Below the pieces are notes generated by a model, which saw only the letters and a program-made list of their open reading frames with translations, was not told where the DNA came from and searched no databases. A DNA stretch of 64,000 nucleotides from CAZRCZ01 sp964598765 (GTDB lineage Bacteria; Sumerlaeota; Sumerlaeia; MVZB01; JAJFLK01): positions 220,412-284,411 of the forward strand of contig CAZRCZ010000003.1 of the NCBI GenBank assembly GCA_964598765.1, read 5' to 3'. Of the stretch, positions 25,403 through 34,311 are shown piece by piece. The number at the start of each line of letters is the position of its first letter. The first letter of the stretch is position 1. Made by a program: the position numbers and the translations under genes.

Positions 25403-25759
25403 ATGGCAATCATCGAACAGCCGCGGAAAATCCCGCTCGTCTTTTACCGCACCGAAGCTGGCGCTGAACCGGTTCGGGAGTGGTTGAAAGAACTGCCGCA
25501 AGGCGAGCGGCAAGCCATTGGCAGGGACTTAATGCGGGCGCAATGGCGTTGGCCCGTGGGGATGCCATTATGCCGCGCGCTGGGCGGCGGCCTTTGGGAA
25601 ATCCGCGCGGATTTGCCGACGCGAAAAACGGCACGCGTCGCGCTCTGCGTTTATCGCGGGCGACTCGTGGCGTTGCATGGGTTCATCACGAAAACACGCG
25701 CCACGCCTGAAGAGGAATTGGCGTTGGCGCGCAAACGCAAGAAGGAGTTGGAACGATGA
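25403..25759 (+). CDS. higB: HigB/Gp49-like (RelE superfamily) toxin
   Basis: 118 residues of the phage-derived Gp49/HigB family, which cleave mRNA on the ribosome. Typical segments are PLVFYRTEAGAEPVREWL, MPLCRALGGGLWEIRADLP and the late basic strand-helix ALCVYRGRLVALHGFITKT. Toxin before antitoxin is the usual order for this class. Its stop overlaps the next start (ATGA). An AT-rich stretch immediately upstream likely contains the promoter. Confidence 0.88.
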   Translation: MAIIEQPRKIPLVFYRTEAGAEPVREWLKELPQGERQAIGRDLMRAQWRWPVGMPLCRALGGGLWEIRADLPTRKTARVALCVYRGRLVALHGFITKTRATPEEELALARKRKKELER

Positions 25760-26034
25760 GCGCTAAACATCTTGGATCGAGCATTGATGATTTTCTCAAG
25801 GAGGAGGGGATTTTCGAGGAGGCGCAGACCGATGCGATCAAGGAAGTTGTCGCGTGGCAACTCGCGCAAGCCATGCGAAAGCGAAAAATTTCCAAGGCGC
25901 GAATGGCCGGGATGCTCAAGACGAGCCGTTCCCAAGTGGACCGCATCTTGAACCCGAAGCGCGATATCACGCTCTCCAGCCTTCAACGCGCGGCGGCGAT
26001 GGTCGGCAGGCGGGTAAGGATTGAACTGGTGTAA
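25756..26034 (+). CDS. higA: HigA-like XRE-family antitoxin
   Basis: 92 residues with a helix-turn-helix of XRE type at about 48-75 (KISKARMAGMLKTSRSQVDR, then ILNPKRDITLSSL). The N-terminal 40 residues (SSIDDFLKEEGIFEEAQTDA) are acidic and probably bind the toxin. It overlaps higB by four bases. By family it should repress its own operon; no operator palindrome was sought beyond the AT-rich upstream region. Confidence 0.9.
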   Translation: MSAKHLGSSIDDFLKEEGIFEEAQTDAIKEVVAWQLAQAMRKRKISKARMAGMLKTSRSQVDRILNPKRDITLSSLQRAAAMVGRRVRIELV

Positions 26035-26052
26035 GAACCGATTAATTTTCTA

Positions 26053-26757
26053 GTCAACGTCCCCGGGTTCCCACGTCCCCGGGTTCCCGACTATGCAAGC
26101 CCTCTAGGCATCCGAGTCACGATTTTCCAATGACCGGCCACTTTCCTTAGGAGAACAAATTCTGCTTCAAGACCGACATTTCCGAAGTAATGCGCAACAA
26201 AAACTAAGGCTCGCGTTTGCTGGGAATCGAACCCGACCCTTGAAAATAAGAGAAATCCTCGCGCATTAGGATACAGCTTTCCAAATGCCTCCCACCAATC
26301 CGTTCCTGCCTCTGTTGCCTTTGATTTAATTTCTCCTGATTCTTTCTCACCAAACATTCGGACCCCAATGGCAGGATCAAACCGATCACTCAAAGAATAA
26401 GAATCTCGGTCTTTGGCTTGAACGTCCAAGAATGCCTGTTTATCCATCCTGCGCTTGAACCGATTTTGCTCCCATCTTCCCGGATAATCCCATGGCTCGA
26501 TCCACCACCCTTTCCATGTGTGATCCCGGACAACAACGAGCGGATGCTCACGCGTCTTGTATTTGTCGAGGATGAGCGTGGAGTATATCTCATATTCCTC
26601 CGCCGTTGGTTCGGAATCCACAGCCTTTTCGGTATTATTCTGATGTGACGATCCGATATGGTTCACGCAACTGACCAAGCAGAGAATTGGGAAAAGGCAG
26701 AAGAATTTCCATTTCATCTTGCTACTACTCCTGTTCTGGGGACATGGGGACGTTGAC
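26053..26757. repeat. Inverted repeats flanking a lipoprotein gene
   Basis: GTCAACGTCCCC at 26053-26064 and its exact complement GGGGACGTTGAC at 26746-26757 bracket the lipoprotein gene. Inside the left end, ACGTCCCCGGGTTCCC occurs twice in tandem (26058-26087). The structure is that of a small mobile cassette or of paired dispersed repeats. Confidence 0.6.
26091..26717 (-). CDS. Hypothetical lipoprotein
   Basis: 208 residues with a classic lipoprotein signal (KWKFFCLFPILCLVSC; lipobox LVSC), so the mature protein would be lipidated at C18 or so. ATG 26717 has AGGAG about ten bases upstream; an upstream in-frame start reads through the flanking repeat. The mature part is mixed alpha/beta with an aromatic-rich segment (TWKGWWIEPWDYPGRW) and ends GHWKIVTRMPRGLA. 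I recognise no family. The gene lies between 12-base inverted repeats and between two toxin-antitoxin pairs. Confidence 0.75.
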   Translation of the reverse strand: MKWKFFCLFPILCLVSCVNHIGSSHQNNTEKAVDSEPTAEEYEIYSTLILDKYKTREHPLVVVRDHTWKGWWIEPWDYPGRWEQNRFKRRMDKQAFLDVQAKDRDSYSLSDRFDPAIGVRMFGEKESGEIKSKATEAGTDWWEAFGKLYPNARGFLLFSRVGFDSQQTRALVFVAHYFGNVGLEAEFVLLRKVAGHWKIVTRMPRGLA

Positions 26758-26799
26758 CACAAACGTAATTCGGTTGGCGGAAGGCGCAACTAATCCGAT

Positions 26800-27138
26800 T
26801 CATTTGCGACCGCGCGTCTCCAGCGAGAGCCCAAGCCAACGGGCGAGCGAGACCTCGACGCGTGTCATTTGATCGGCCGTCAATTCTCCCAGTTTGCGGA
26901 TCAGTTTGGCCCGCGGAATGGTCACGATGTTTTGGGCGTCGAAAGCGCCCTGCTTTAGAAATCGAGTCTCGATGGCAACCTCAAACGCCGAGCCTCTTAC
27001 GCTTGTGGTGTGGGCGACCAAAGCAATCAAGGCGCGATCCGAATCCGCGGGCGGAATGCTGATGACCAGACAGGGCCGGATTTTGGCGGCAAGCCCAAGA
27101 TCAACCAACCAGACTTCCCCGCGCACCGGTTGATTCAC
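26800..27138 (-). CDS. mazF: MazF/PemK-like endoribonuclease toxin
   Basis: 112 residues of the MazF/PemK barrel family, which cut RNA at short sequences. The opening RGEVWLVDLG, the KIRPCLVIS motif with its Arg, and the later IVTIPRAKLIRKLGELT are all diagnostic. GTG at 27138 overlaps the antitoxin stop (GTGA), so translation is coupled. Length is normal. Confidence 0.9.
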   Translation of the reverse strand: MNQPVRGEVWLVDLGLAAKIRPCLVISIPPADSDRALIALVAHTTSVRGSAFEVAIETRFLKQGAFDAQNIVTIPRAKLIRKLGELTADQMTRVEVSLARWLGLSLETRGRK

Positions 27139-27344
27139 GCATCGCGCTCGTTGCGGTCAAGATCGAGAAAACGGTCTTCCGCGATTTGGAGCAATTCGTC
27201 ATCGGTTAAGGGGGGAAAATCGAGATGGACCGCTCTACGGAGAACTTCCGCCGCAAGCTCCCTTTTATCGGGGTCGGCCAGATGATCGTAGTCTTCGAGA
27301 ATTCGTTGAACGGCGGCGGTCATGAGGTCATCCCCGAATTCCAT
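27135..27344 (-). CDS. Antitoxin of MazF-like toxin
   Basis: A 69-residue protein directly upstream of and overlapping the MazF-like gene. ATG 27344 has GGAG five bases upstream; the frame is open further left into the GNAT gene, but that extension is antisense-like and has no signal. The sequence is acidic and helical (TAAVQRILEDYDHLADPDKR, LTDDELLQIAEDRFLDLD). There is no clear DNA-binding AbrB or RHH fold, so it resembles the short helical antitoxins that pair with MazF/PemK rather than classical MazE. Confidence 0.8.
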   Translation of the reverse strand: MEFGDDLMTAAVQRILEDYDHLADPDKRELAAEVLRRAVHLDFPPLTDDELLQIAEDRFLDLDRNERDA

Positions 27345-27373
27345 TATGCTCCGGCGCGGCGGCTTTTCAAGTT

Positions 27374-28009
27374 TCAATTCGTTCGAAAAGGTCCTCGCCG
27401 CAGTAGCCCCCACGTCGGCGGACCGGTTCCGGGGACTTGGGTTTTCTCCGTCACCTCGAAACCGAGGTGGCCGTAGAATTTCAGATTGGATTCGGTTTGC
27501 GTTTCGAGATAAACGGGATGGCCGGTGTGATCGGCGAGATCGAAGATGGATTGCAGAAGCTGGCGGCCAAAACCCTGCCCGTGGCGCTCGACCCGGACGC
27601 CGAGGATATAAACGTAGTAATGAGGTCGGGTAAAGTGCATTTTCTCCCAAGCTTGGGCGTAGCGGAATCCGCGAATAAGGGTCCGAGGCGAGGGAATCCA
27701 TGGGCGCGGTTTGCGAAAAATATCCCACTCAAATTTCAACACGCGACCCAACGGCGGGGGATAAGTTGCGGGAGGGAGGACGCCGATCGCGCCGTGCGCC
27801 TGACGGGTTTCGTCCAGCAGAACCTTGGAAATTCCCTCCGGTAGCGTGAGGCGCAGGTTGGATTCCATGAGGGGATTCATCCAGCGTTTGCGATGTTCGT
27901 CGGAGGGAGCAAGATGGCGGATCAGAGGATCGTTGAAGAACGCCGAAGCAAGCGCGTCGGCGGCTTGCGGAAGATTCTCTTCGGTCAGCGATTGGATTTG
28001 GGCTTCCAT
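27374..28009 (-). CDS. GNAT-family N-acetyltransferase
   Basis: 211 residues. The acetyl-CoA site motif is VERHGQGFGRQLLQSIFDLA (the R/Q-x-x-G-x-G/A signature), preceded by YYVYILGV and followed by VYLETQTESNLKFYGHLGFE, all typical. ATG 28009 is chosen because the longer reading to 28126 runs through the AACCGCCAAG repeat. Acceptor substrate is unknown; the single-domain type often modifies small amines. It is adjacent to the antitoxin but has its own start. Confidence 0.88.
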   Translation of the reverse strand: MEAQIQSLTEENLPQAADALASAFFNDPLIRHLAPSDEHRKRWMNPLMESNLRLTLPEGISKVLLDETRQAHGAIGVLPPATYPPPLGRVLKFEWDIFRKPRPWIPSPRTLIRGFRYAQAWEKMHFTRPHYYVYILGVRVERHGQGFGRQLLQSIFDLADHTGHPVYLETQTESNLKFYGHLGFEVTEKTQVPGTGPPTWGLLRRGPFRTN

Positions 28010-28067
28010 GTTGGCGTCGCGCCGATTATTTTGACGTGGAAATTGTGAGCGGGCAAGACAAGATTGC

Positions 28068-28123
28068 GAACCGCCAAGACGCCAAGAGCGCCAAGAAGCG
28101 GATGACTTGGCGTCTGGGCGTTT
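28068..28123. repeat. Inverted AACCGCCAAGACGCC repeat pair
   Basis: GAACCGCCAAGACGCCAAGA from 28068 and the opposed CTTGGCGTCTGGGCGTTT at 28106-28123 lie between the divergent GNAT and oxidase genes. Same family as 18460-18570, with a shorter spacer. Confidence 0.75.
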
Positions 28124-28167
28124 CACTCTTCACAGGATCAAGAAAAAAGAGAGAGCGATTAAGCAGA

Positions 28168-29361
28168 ATGAGAGGAACCGAAACCGCAGTCCGTTCGGTT
28201 GTCGTCGTCGGAGGCGGAATTTTTGGCATGACCGGCGCGCTGGAATTGCGCCGACGCGGATGGAAGGTCCGGCTCGTAGATCCCGGGCCGATCCCGCACC
28301 CGCAGGCCAGTTCCACCGACATCAGCAAAGTGATCCGGGTGGATTACGGCGCGGATGATTTTTACATCGGCTTGATGGATCGCGCGATTGATCTCTGGAA
28401 ATCGTGGAACGCGAAGTGGAAAGAGGAACTTTACCACGGGAGCGGATTTCTGGTGATGACGCGCGGCGAAATGGCGCCCGGAGGTTTTGAATACGAGAGT
28501 TTCGCGCATATCGGCAAACGCGGCCATGCTCTTGAGCGAATGGATTCGGCGAAACTTCGCAAGCGATTTCCCGCATGGGCCGCTGAAAATTACACCGAAG
28601 GCTATTTCAATCCGCGAGCCGGATGGGCCGAAAGCGGAAAAGTCGTGGCGCGATTGGCCGAAGAAGCCAGAATCAACGGCGTTGAAGTGCGCGAGGGCAA
28701 AATGTTTCGCCGTCTGCTGGAAAAAGAATCGCGCGTGATTGGAATTGAAACGACCGACGGCGAACAGTTTATTTCCGATTGCGTTCTTGTCGCCGGCGGC
28801 GCGTGGATTCCCGCGATCCTGCCTCATCTTTCCCATCTCATGCGGACCATCGGTCAATTCGTCGTTCATATTCGCGTTTCCGATCCCTCGCTCTACCAGC
28901 CGCCAAACTTTTCCTGCTGGGCGGCGGACATCACGAAGACCGGATGGTATGGTTTTCCCGCGCTGGATGACGGCACGCTCAAGATTGGCAATCATGGTCC
29001 AGGAGTTCCGATGCAACCCGACGATCCGGTTCAAGTTCCGGAAGAGCACATCGCGCATTGCCGCGAATTTCTATCCGAAACTTTTCCCGCTTTGGCCGAC
29101 GCGCCCGTGATCGCAACGAAACTATGCCGTTATTGCGACTCTTGGGACGGAGATTTCTACATTGACCGCGATCCGGATCGTCCCGGTCTTCTCGTCGCGG
29201 CGGGAGGAAGTGGCCACGGCTTCAAATTCGCTCCGGTGCTGGGTAAAATCATCGCCGACGCGGTGGAAGGCAAACCGAATGCCGACGGCGAACGGTTCAA
29301 GTGGCGCAAACCGGGCAGGTCGCACAGCGAGCCGGCGCGATTTCTTGAGAAAAAAAATTAG
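28168..29361 (+). CDS. FAD-dependent oxidoreductase, monomeric sarcosine oxidase type
   Basis: A 397-residue flavoenzyme of the DAO family. The dinucleotide fold is VVVVGGGIFGMTGALELRRR at about residues 10-29, followed by SSTDISKVIRVDYG, a segment close to the sarcosine oxidase signature SSHGDTR.. region. Near the end, KLCRYCDSWDGDFYIDRDP and AAGGSGHGFKFAPVLG match the part where monomeric sarcosine oxidase binds FAD covalently; the Cys of LCRYC is at the right place. ATG 28168 excludes the upstream repeat. Substrate (sarcosine, N-methyl or other amine) is not fixed. Confidence 0.87.
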   Translation: MRGTETAVRSVVVVGGGIFGMTGALELRRRGWKVRLVDPGPIPHPQASSTDISKVIRVDYGADDFYIGLMDRAIDLWKSWNAKWKEELYHGSGFLVMTRGEMAPGGFEYESFAHIGKRGHALERMDSAKLRKRFPAWAAENYTEGYFNPRAGWAESGKVVARLAEEARINGVEVREGKMFRRLLEKESRVIGIETTDGEQFISDCVLVAGGAWIPAILPHLSHLMRTIGQFVVHIRVSDPSLYQPPNFSCWAADITKTGWYGFPALDDGTLKIGNHGPGVPMQPDDPVQVPEEHIAHCREFLSETFPALADAPVIATKLCRYCDSWDGDFYIDRDPDRPGLLVAAGGSGHGFKFAPVLGKIIADAVEGKPNADGERFKWRKPGRSHSEPARFLEKKN

Positions 29362-29388
29362 ACTTGGAAAAATGAAAGGAAAGCAACG

Positions 29389-30405
29389 ATGAATCGAAAT
29401 CTGAAAAAAACAATCATGAGAAATTCGGGGACTGGCTCGCGGGGATTTGTCCGCGTGCTTATCCCACGAATATCCTTTATGACAGCAATTTTTGCCTGCT
29501 TTATCTTAGCTTCCTGCGGACGATTTCATTCACCGAACAGAATCAACGGCGTCGAACACGTCGTCATCGTCGGGTGCGACGGCATGGGGGGACGATGGCT
29601 CGCCAAGGCTCCGGTCAAACCGAACATGGATTGGATGATGAAAAACGGCGCGTTCACGCTTCACGCGCGCGGCGTCATGCCGACTTCGAGCAGTCCGAAT
29701 TGGGCTTCGATGATCATGGGCGCGGGACCGGAACAGCACGGCGTCACGTCCAACGAATGGGAGCGCGACAAATTCGACATCGCGCCGACGGTCGTCGGAT
29801 CAGGCGGAATTTTCCCGACGATCTTCGGCGTTTTGCGCGAACAACGTCCCAACGCGGTCATCGTTTGTTGTCACGATTGGGAGGGATTTGGCCGCTTGGT
29901 GGAACCCAAGGCGTGCCACGTGCTCGAACATTGCCTCGGTCCCGCGACGACGGCCCACAAAGCCGTCGCGTATTTCAAGGAAAACCAAGCCGCCTTCACG
30001 TTCATTCATCTGGACCACGTGGATCACGCCGGACATGACCACGGTTGGGGCTCGCCCGAATACGTCGCCGCCGTCGAGGAGGCGGATCGTCTCATCGGCG
30101 AAGTGATTCAAGGATTAAGGGACGCAGGGATGTGGGATCATTCTATTGTGTTGGTGACTGCCGATCACGGCGGAAAGGAACGAAAGCACGGCGGCCTGAG
30201 CATGGAGGAGATCGAAATTCCTTGGATCATGGTCGGACGCGGCGTCGCGGCCGGAAGAGAAATCAAATCGCCCATCAATACCTACGACACGGCGGCGACG
30301 GTGGCGCATATCTTCGGTCTCCGCCCGCCCGAGTGTTGGATTGGGCGTCCGGTTCGAGAGGCTTTCGATCATCCCGCGGCGCGTGCGCGCCAAATCCAAC
30401 AATGA
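29389..30405 (+). CDS. Lipoprotein alkaline-phosphatase-superfamily phosphodiesterase
   Basis: 338 residues of the nucleotide pyrophosphatase/phosphodiesterase type. Two-metal-site residues are visible: VIVGCDGMGG (first Asp), PTSSSPNWASMI (nucleophile region), FIHLDHVDHAGHDHGW (Asp and His), and VLVTADHGGKERKHGG (Asp-His and the later His). A lipobox-like ILASC at about residues 39-43 suggests lipid anchoring outside the inner membrane; an internal start at 29479 would give a more usual signal length. It follows the oxidase by 27 bases, so may be cotranscribed. Confidence 0.87.
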   Translation: MNRNLKKTIMRNSGTGSRGFVRVLIPRISFMTAIFACFILASCGRFHSPNRINGVEHVVIVGCDGMGGRWLAKAPVKPNMDWMMKNGAFTLHARGVMPTSSSPNWASMIMGAGPEQHGVTSNEWERDKFDIAPTVVGSGGIFPTIFGVLREQRPNAVIVCCHDWEGFGRLVEPKACHVLEHCLGPATTAHKAVAYFKENQAAFTFIHLDHVDHAGHDHGWGSPEYVAAVEEADRLIGEVIQGLRDAGMWDHSIVLVTADHGGKERKHGGLSMEEIEIPWIMVGRGVAAGREIKSPINTYDTAATVAHIFGLRPPECWIGRPVREAFDHPAARARQIQQ

Positions 30406-30558
30406 GCGGAAGCCGACTTATCTCTAGCGGCACGGGGGAATTGGAATCGGCGGATTTCGGCGCGTTTCTTCGGCGGTTGGCAGTAGCGTTGGAAGTTTGC
30501 TTAGGATCATCCGTTGAATCCGAGCCGATCCCTTGCTATTCTTGGGATTGTTGTGTTC

Positions 30559-30635
30559 GCGCCCGTAGCTCAATTGGATAGAGCATCTGACTACGGATCA
30601 GAAGGTTCGGGGTTCAAATCCCTGCGGGCGCGCCA
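30559..30635 (+). tRNA. tRNA-Arg (anticodon ACG)
   Basis: A complete 77-base cloverleaf. Acceptor GCGCCCG (30559-30565) pairs with CGGGCGC (30625-30631), discriminator G, and CCA is encoded. The anticodon arm is TCTGA-CTACGGA-TCAGA, giving ACG, which reads CGU/CGC/CGA after A34 deamination. The T arm GGGG-TTCAAAT-CCC is regular. The flanks (30406-30558, 30636-30777) show nothing else. Confidence 0.97.
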
Positions 30636-30777
30636 AAAGAGTTCGGATTAACACCAGTTAAGTTTTTCGCGTCCCGTTCAAATTTCAAAGAATTGGATTT
30701 TCGCGCAGGCGATTGATGAAACGGATCATTCGCGTCTCAACGGCCTAATGATCTTCTTCCGCTTTGGGGAAGCGTTC

Positions 30778-33700
30778 TTACCGGCCGTTGGGCTTCGCCT
30801 TGGCGTGGCCGTTTTCCTGAAAGCAAAGTTGCCGTCGAGCAAGAAAGGGTTCCTTGCTCTCCGACAAGACACCGCGATCGCAGAGATAAACCACGGCGTC
30901 CAAGCGGCGCAGATAATCCTCCATGCTGGCTCCCCGTTGAATCTCATCCAGCGACGCGACGAACTTCTGAGCTTCGGCGCGCGAACCGGAAAAAATTTGC
31001 AGGGCGGTTCGCAAAGTTTCGCGCCATGATTGAAGATCGGGCGAAATCTCGCTCGGCAACAGCATCAGACATTGCTCGGCAAAACTCGCGTCGCCGTGAT
31101 GGAAGGCGACCGACGCGCAAGCCAACCGGGCGGAGTCTCGCCGCATCGGATTGTTCATCTCGATTCCCAATTCGGCGGCCTGTTTGAGAACTTCGACCGC
31201 TTCCTCCAATTGACCCAGTCCGCCGAGCGCGAGTCCGAGATTTTCCAAGCTGATCGTTTCGGATTCCTTGTGATGGATCAATCGCGCGGCCTGAAGCGCC
31301 TTGGCCGATTGCTCTTGCGCCTCGCCCCATTTTTGCCGAAGGAGAGAAAGATTGGCGCGGTTGGATTCAATCGCGGAGATGCCGTGAAGATATCCGATCT
31401 GCTCGGCCAACTGGGACGCTTTCGCGTAGTTGGATGCGGCTTCGGTGAATTTTCCGAGTTTTTCGGCCGCGATACCAAGATTGGAAAGGGTGGAGACTTG
31501 GCCATAGAGATTGCCCAGTCTCTGCCATATTTCGAGCGCCATGGAGAAGGCCTCGCGGCTTCCGACCATATTGCCTAGGTGCCACTGAACCAACCCGGTG
31601 TTGTTCCATGCGTCCGCGGCGGTGAGATTGAATTTGCCACCCTCGGACAAATCCCGCGCGAGGTTTTGAAATTGAGACAACGCCTCTTGAAGTCGTCCGG
31701 TCCGAAGCTGAATGATTCCGAGCGCGTTCTTGGCTCTTGCCAGTAACTCGGAGCCTCCCTCCAATCCCGCCGGAACGCTCGCGAGCAACTTTTCCGCTTC
31801 GGGAAGGTTTCCTGTTTCAATCAGCGTGATCCCCCTCTGAAATTGCGAGTTGGCCTCCCAGAGCGGATTTTCAATTTTGCGCGCGATGTCGGCCAGCGCG
31901 AGGAAATGCCGATCGGCTTTCTCGTAATCGCCAAGCAAACGACAGGCGCGGCCTCCGATTTCCTGAATCAATCCGGTTTGCTGGAGCGCCAGCGACTCGC
32001 TTTCCGCCGGAGCGGGGGAAGCCTCCTTGCTCACGGACATCCCGGATGGGTTCAACGCCAACTGGACCAACTCATAAGCTTCCTGCGAGGCTCCCTGATC
32101 CATCGCCTTTTGCGCGGCGCGACGCAGATAGGGGCGCGCGCGATCGACGTCGCCGCCTCGAATCCAATGGATCGCAAGCTCATAGGCGAAAATCTTTTTG
32201 TGCTCGGGATATCGCTTCTCGATTTGTTCGGCGACGGTTCGATGAAGCGCCATTTTCTGCTCCGGATTCAGCATCCGGTAGGCGACGTCGCGCAGAACCG
32301 TGGGAGTGAAGAAGAAGGAAATGTCTTCCGGGAGCGGCTCATCGCGCAGGAGACGGAGTCCTTTAAGCGCGTAAAGTTCCCCCAACAATTCGGCGTGCAT
32401 CGCCTCGAACATCTTGATGACCTTCAGATCAAACCGGCGACCGAGGACGGCCCCGCACTGCAGCAATGCGCGGCGCTGGCGGCTCAGTTTGTCCACGCGG
32501 GCTTGAAGGATGTCTATGATGACCTCCGAGATTCCGAGGCCGTCGTCCTTGCGCGATTCCACCAAATCCGCCAACGACTTATCCGGATTCTCGGCGATGT
32601 CGCGCGCCAGTTCGAGCATGTAGAGCGGTATGCCCTCGGTTTCCTGAAGGAGCCGATTGCGAAGATGGGGATGCAGTTTCCCCAGATCGAGAACTTCGCC
32701 GACCAATTCGACTCGGTCGGTTTCGGGCAGGGATTCCAGATTAATCTTTCTCCACGCCGTTCCTTCGGTCTTCTCGACAAACTGATCAATGGATTGAACT
32801 TCCGATTCCGTCTCGTCTTGATCCGACGCGAGCCGACCGGAGACCATCAACAAAAGTCCGGCGGGCTTTTCTTTGACGACCGCATCCACGACTTCCCACG
32901 ACAGGCGATCCAGCCACTGCGAATCGTCAATGAAAACCACCCACGGGGGAGAGGTCCGGCACGCCGCGCGGATCAACGCGGTCAGACTGGAAACGACCTG
33001 CGCTTTCAGTTCCTTGGCGGGGAGAGAGCGAATCGCGCTGGCGTGCGGCTCGACCCCCAAGATGTATCCCACGCTCGGCAGAACGTATGGCTCCACTTCG
33101 TAGAATCTTCCCGCGAGCGCGGAAAACACGGCTTCCGGCGACATGGTTTCTCCGGTGAGAAACCCCGACGCCCACTGCGCGATCCGATGAAGAAGCTTGA
33201 TCATCGCTCCGAGCAAGACGTGGCGGTCATGCGGCTCGCATCCCACCTTCGCCCAATGCGAGCGGCCAAGGCCGTTGCGTTGGATCACTTCATCCACCAG
33301 TCGAGTTTTGCCGATTCCCGCTTCTCCCGTCAGGCGCGCCGCGACGAATCCTCCCTGTGTTGCCTGCTGAACCCATCCCCGGATCACGTTGATTTCCGCA
33401 TTTCGCCCGACGAAGCGAATGTCGTTTCGACGCCGGACAGCGTCTTCCCCTTTGTGTTTCACAACGGCGTAGGGGATAACCTCCCGGTTGTAATTTTTCG
33501 GAGTCCAAGCCGGGCGTTTTTCCAACTCGAACAAACCGCGCACCTGCGCGGCCAAGGTGTCGGAGACCAGAATTTCCCAAGTGTCCGCGATGGCCTCCAG
33601 ACGCGCCGCGAGATTGACGGGAGAGCCGAAGAGATCGGGGCGCGCGCGGCCTTGCTCCTCCGTCAGGCGGACGTTCACCGTGCCGGTGTCCGCGCCGGCG

Positions 33701-34311
33701 CGAATGGCCAACTCATGCCCCTCGAAAGTTCCCTTTCGCCGAATATCTTCGCGGATGTCAAGCAGGGCGCGAAGGGCGGATTCGGCGTCGCGCTCAAACG
33801 CCCACGGGGCGCCGAAAGCGGCGTAAACCGCGTCCCCCAAAAATTGGATGACGAATCCTCCGTGCAATTCGACGCGCCTCGTGCAGACTTCATAAAACCA
33901 CTGGCGCAGGCGATCCAATTGAATCTCGTCCAAGACTTGGGAGAGGCGGGTGTATCCGCGAAGATCGGCGAAGAAGATCGTTGCTTGGCGGCGACCCGAT
34001 TCGGTTTCCGTCGCGAGACGGCGCAATCGGTCCACCCATTCCTTCGGAAGTCGGACCTCGTGCCGCTCAAATTGGTTGCGGAACGCCAGAAGCAATTCGT
34101 CGGTCGCCTCATCCGATAGCGCCGCCGGAGCTTCCTTGACCGATTTGGTCTCCGTTTCCACGGCGGTCAGCAAATCTTGACGGACCTTCTCGATGATGTC
34201 GGTGGTCAGCATCGCGCCGCATTCCGGGCATCGGGTCTTGGCTTGTTCGGCGCCGACTTCGACCGGTTCGCCGCAGACGGGACATTGAATTGAATTGATG
34301 TTGTCACTCAT
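30778..34311 (-). CDS. Zinc-ribbon/class III nucleotide cyclase/AAA ATPase/TPR signalling protein
   Basis: A 1177-residue cytoplasmic protein. Order of parts: a zinc ribbon (C10, C13, C28, C31); a class III cyclase domain at about 105-270 with the metal aspartates D116 (TIFFADLRGY) and D160 (VIQFLGDAVY); an AAA/STAND-type ATPase from about 305, Walker A GEAGIGKTRL and Walker B WVVFIDDSQW; then at least eight TPR units to the C-terminus (SNLGIAAEKLGKFTEAASNY and others). At the base-selecting Lys of many cyclases there is Gln (Q156), as in other cyclase-ATPase fusions, so cAMP or cGMP cannot be assigned. ATG 34311 overlaps the pseudopilin stop (ATGA). Confidence 0.92.
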   Translation of the reverse strand: MSDNINSIQCPVCGEPVEVGAEQAKTRCPECGAMLTTDIIEKVRQDLLTAVETETKSVKEAPAALSDEATDELLLAFRNQFERHEVRLPKEWVDRLRRLATETESGRRQATIFFADLRGYTRLSQVLDEIQLDRLRQWFYEVCTRRVELHGGFVIQFLGDAVYAAFGAPWAFERDAESALRALLDIREDIRRKGTFEGHELAIRAGADTGTVNVRLTEEQGRARPDLFGSPVNLAARLEAIADTWEILVSDTLAAQVRGLFELEKRPAWTPKNYNREVIPYAVVKHKGEDAVRRRNDIRFVGRNAEINVIRGWVQQATQGGFVAARLTGEAGIGKTRLVDEVIQRNGLGRSHWAKVGCEPHDRHVLLGAMIKLLHRIAQWASGFLTGETMSPEAVFSALAGRFYEVEPYVLPSVGYILGVEPHASAIRSLPAKELKAQVVSSLTALIRAACRTSPPWVVFIDDSQWLDRLSWEVVDAVVKEKPAGLLLMVSGRLASDQDETESEVQSIDQFVEKTEGTAWRKINLESLPETDRVELVGEVLDLGKLHPHLRNRLLQETEGIPLYMLELARDIAENPDKSLADLVESRKDDGLGISEVIIDILQARVDKLSRQRRALLQCGAVLGRRFDLKVIKMFEAMHAELLGELYALKGLRLLRDEPLPEDISFFFTPTVLRDVAYRMLNPEQKMALHRTVAEQIEKRYPEHKKIFAYELAIHWIRGGDVDRARPYLRRAAQKAMDQGASQEAYELVQLALNPSGMSVSKEASPAPAESESLALQQTGLIQEIGGRACRLLGDYEKADRHFLALADIARKIENPLWEANSQFQRGITLIETGNLPEAEKLLASVPAGLEGGSELLARAKNALGIIQLRTGRLQEALSQFQNLARDLSEGGKFNLTAADAWNNTGLVQWHLGNMVGSREAFSMALEIWQRLGNLYGQVSTLSNLGIAAEKLGKFTEAASNYAKASQLAEQIGYLHGISAIESNRANLSLLRQKWGEAQEQSAKALQAARLIHHKESETISLENLGLALGGLGQLEEAVEVLKQAAELGIEMNNPMRRDSARLACASVAFHHGDASFAEQCLMLLPSEISPDLQSWRETLRTALQIFSGSRAEAQKFVASLDEIQRGASMEDYLRRLDAVVYLCDRGVLSESKEPFLARRQLCFQENGHAKAKPNGR

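Noticed and set aside
31843..34119. A 758-codon open frame antisense to the cyclase/ATPase gene
   Set aside because: No recognisable sequence, no start signal, and the minus-strand protein has clear catalytic motifs throughout.
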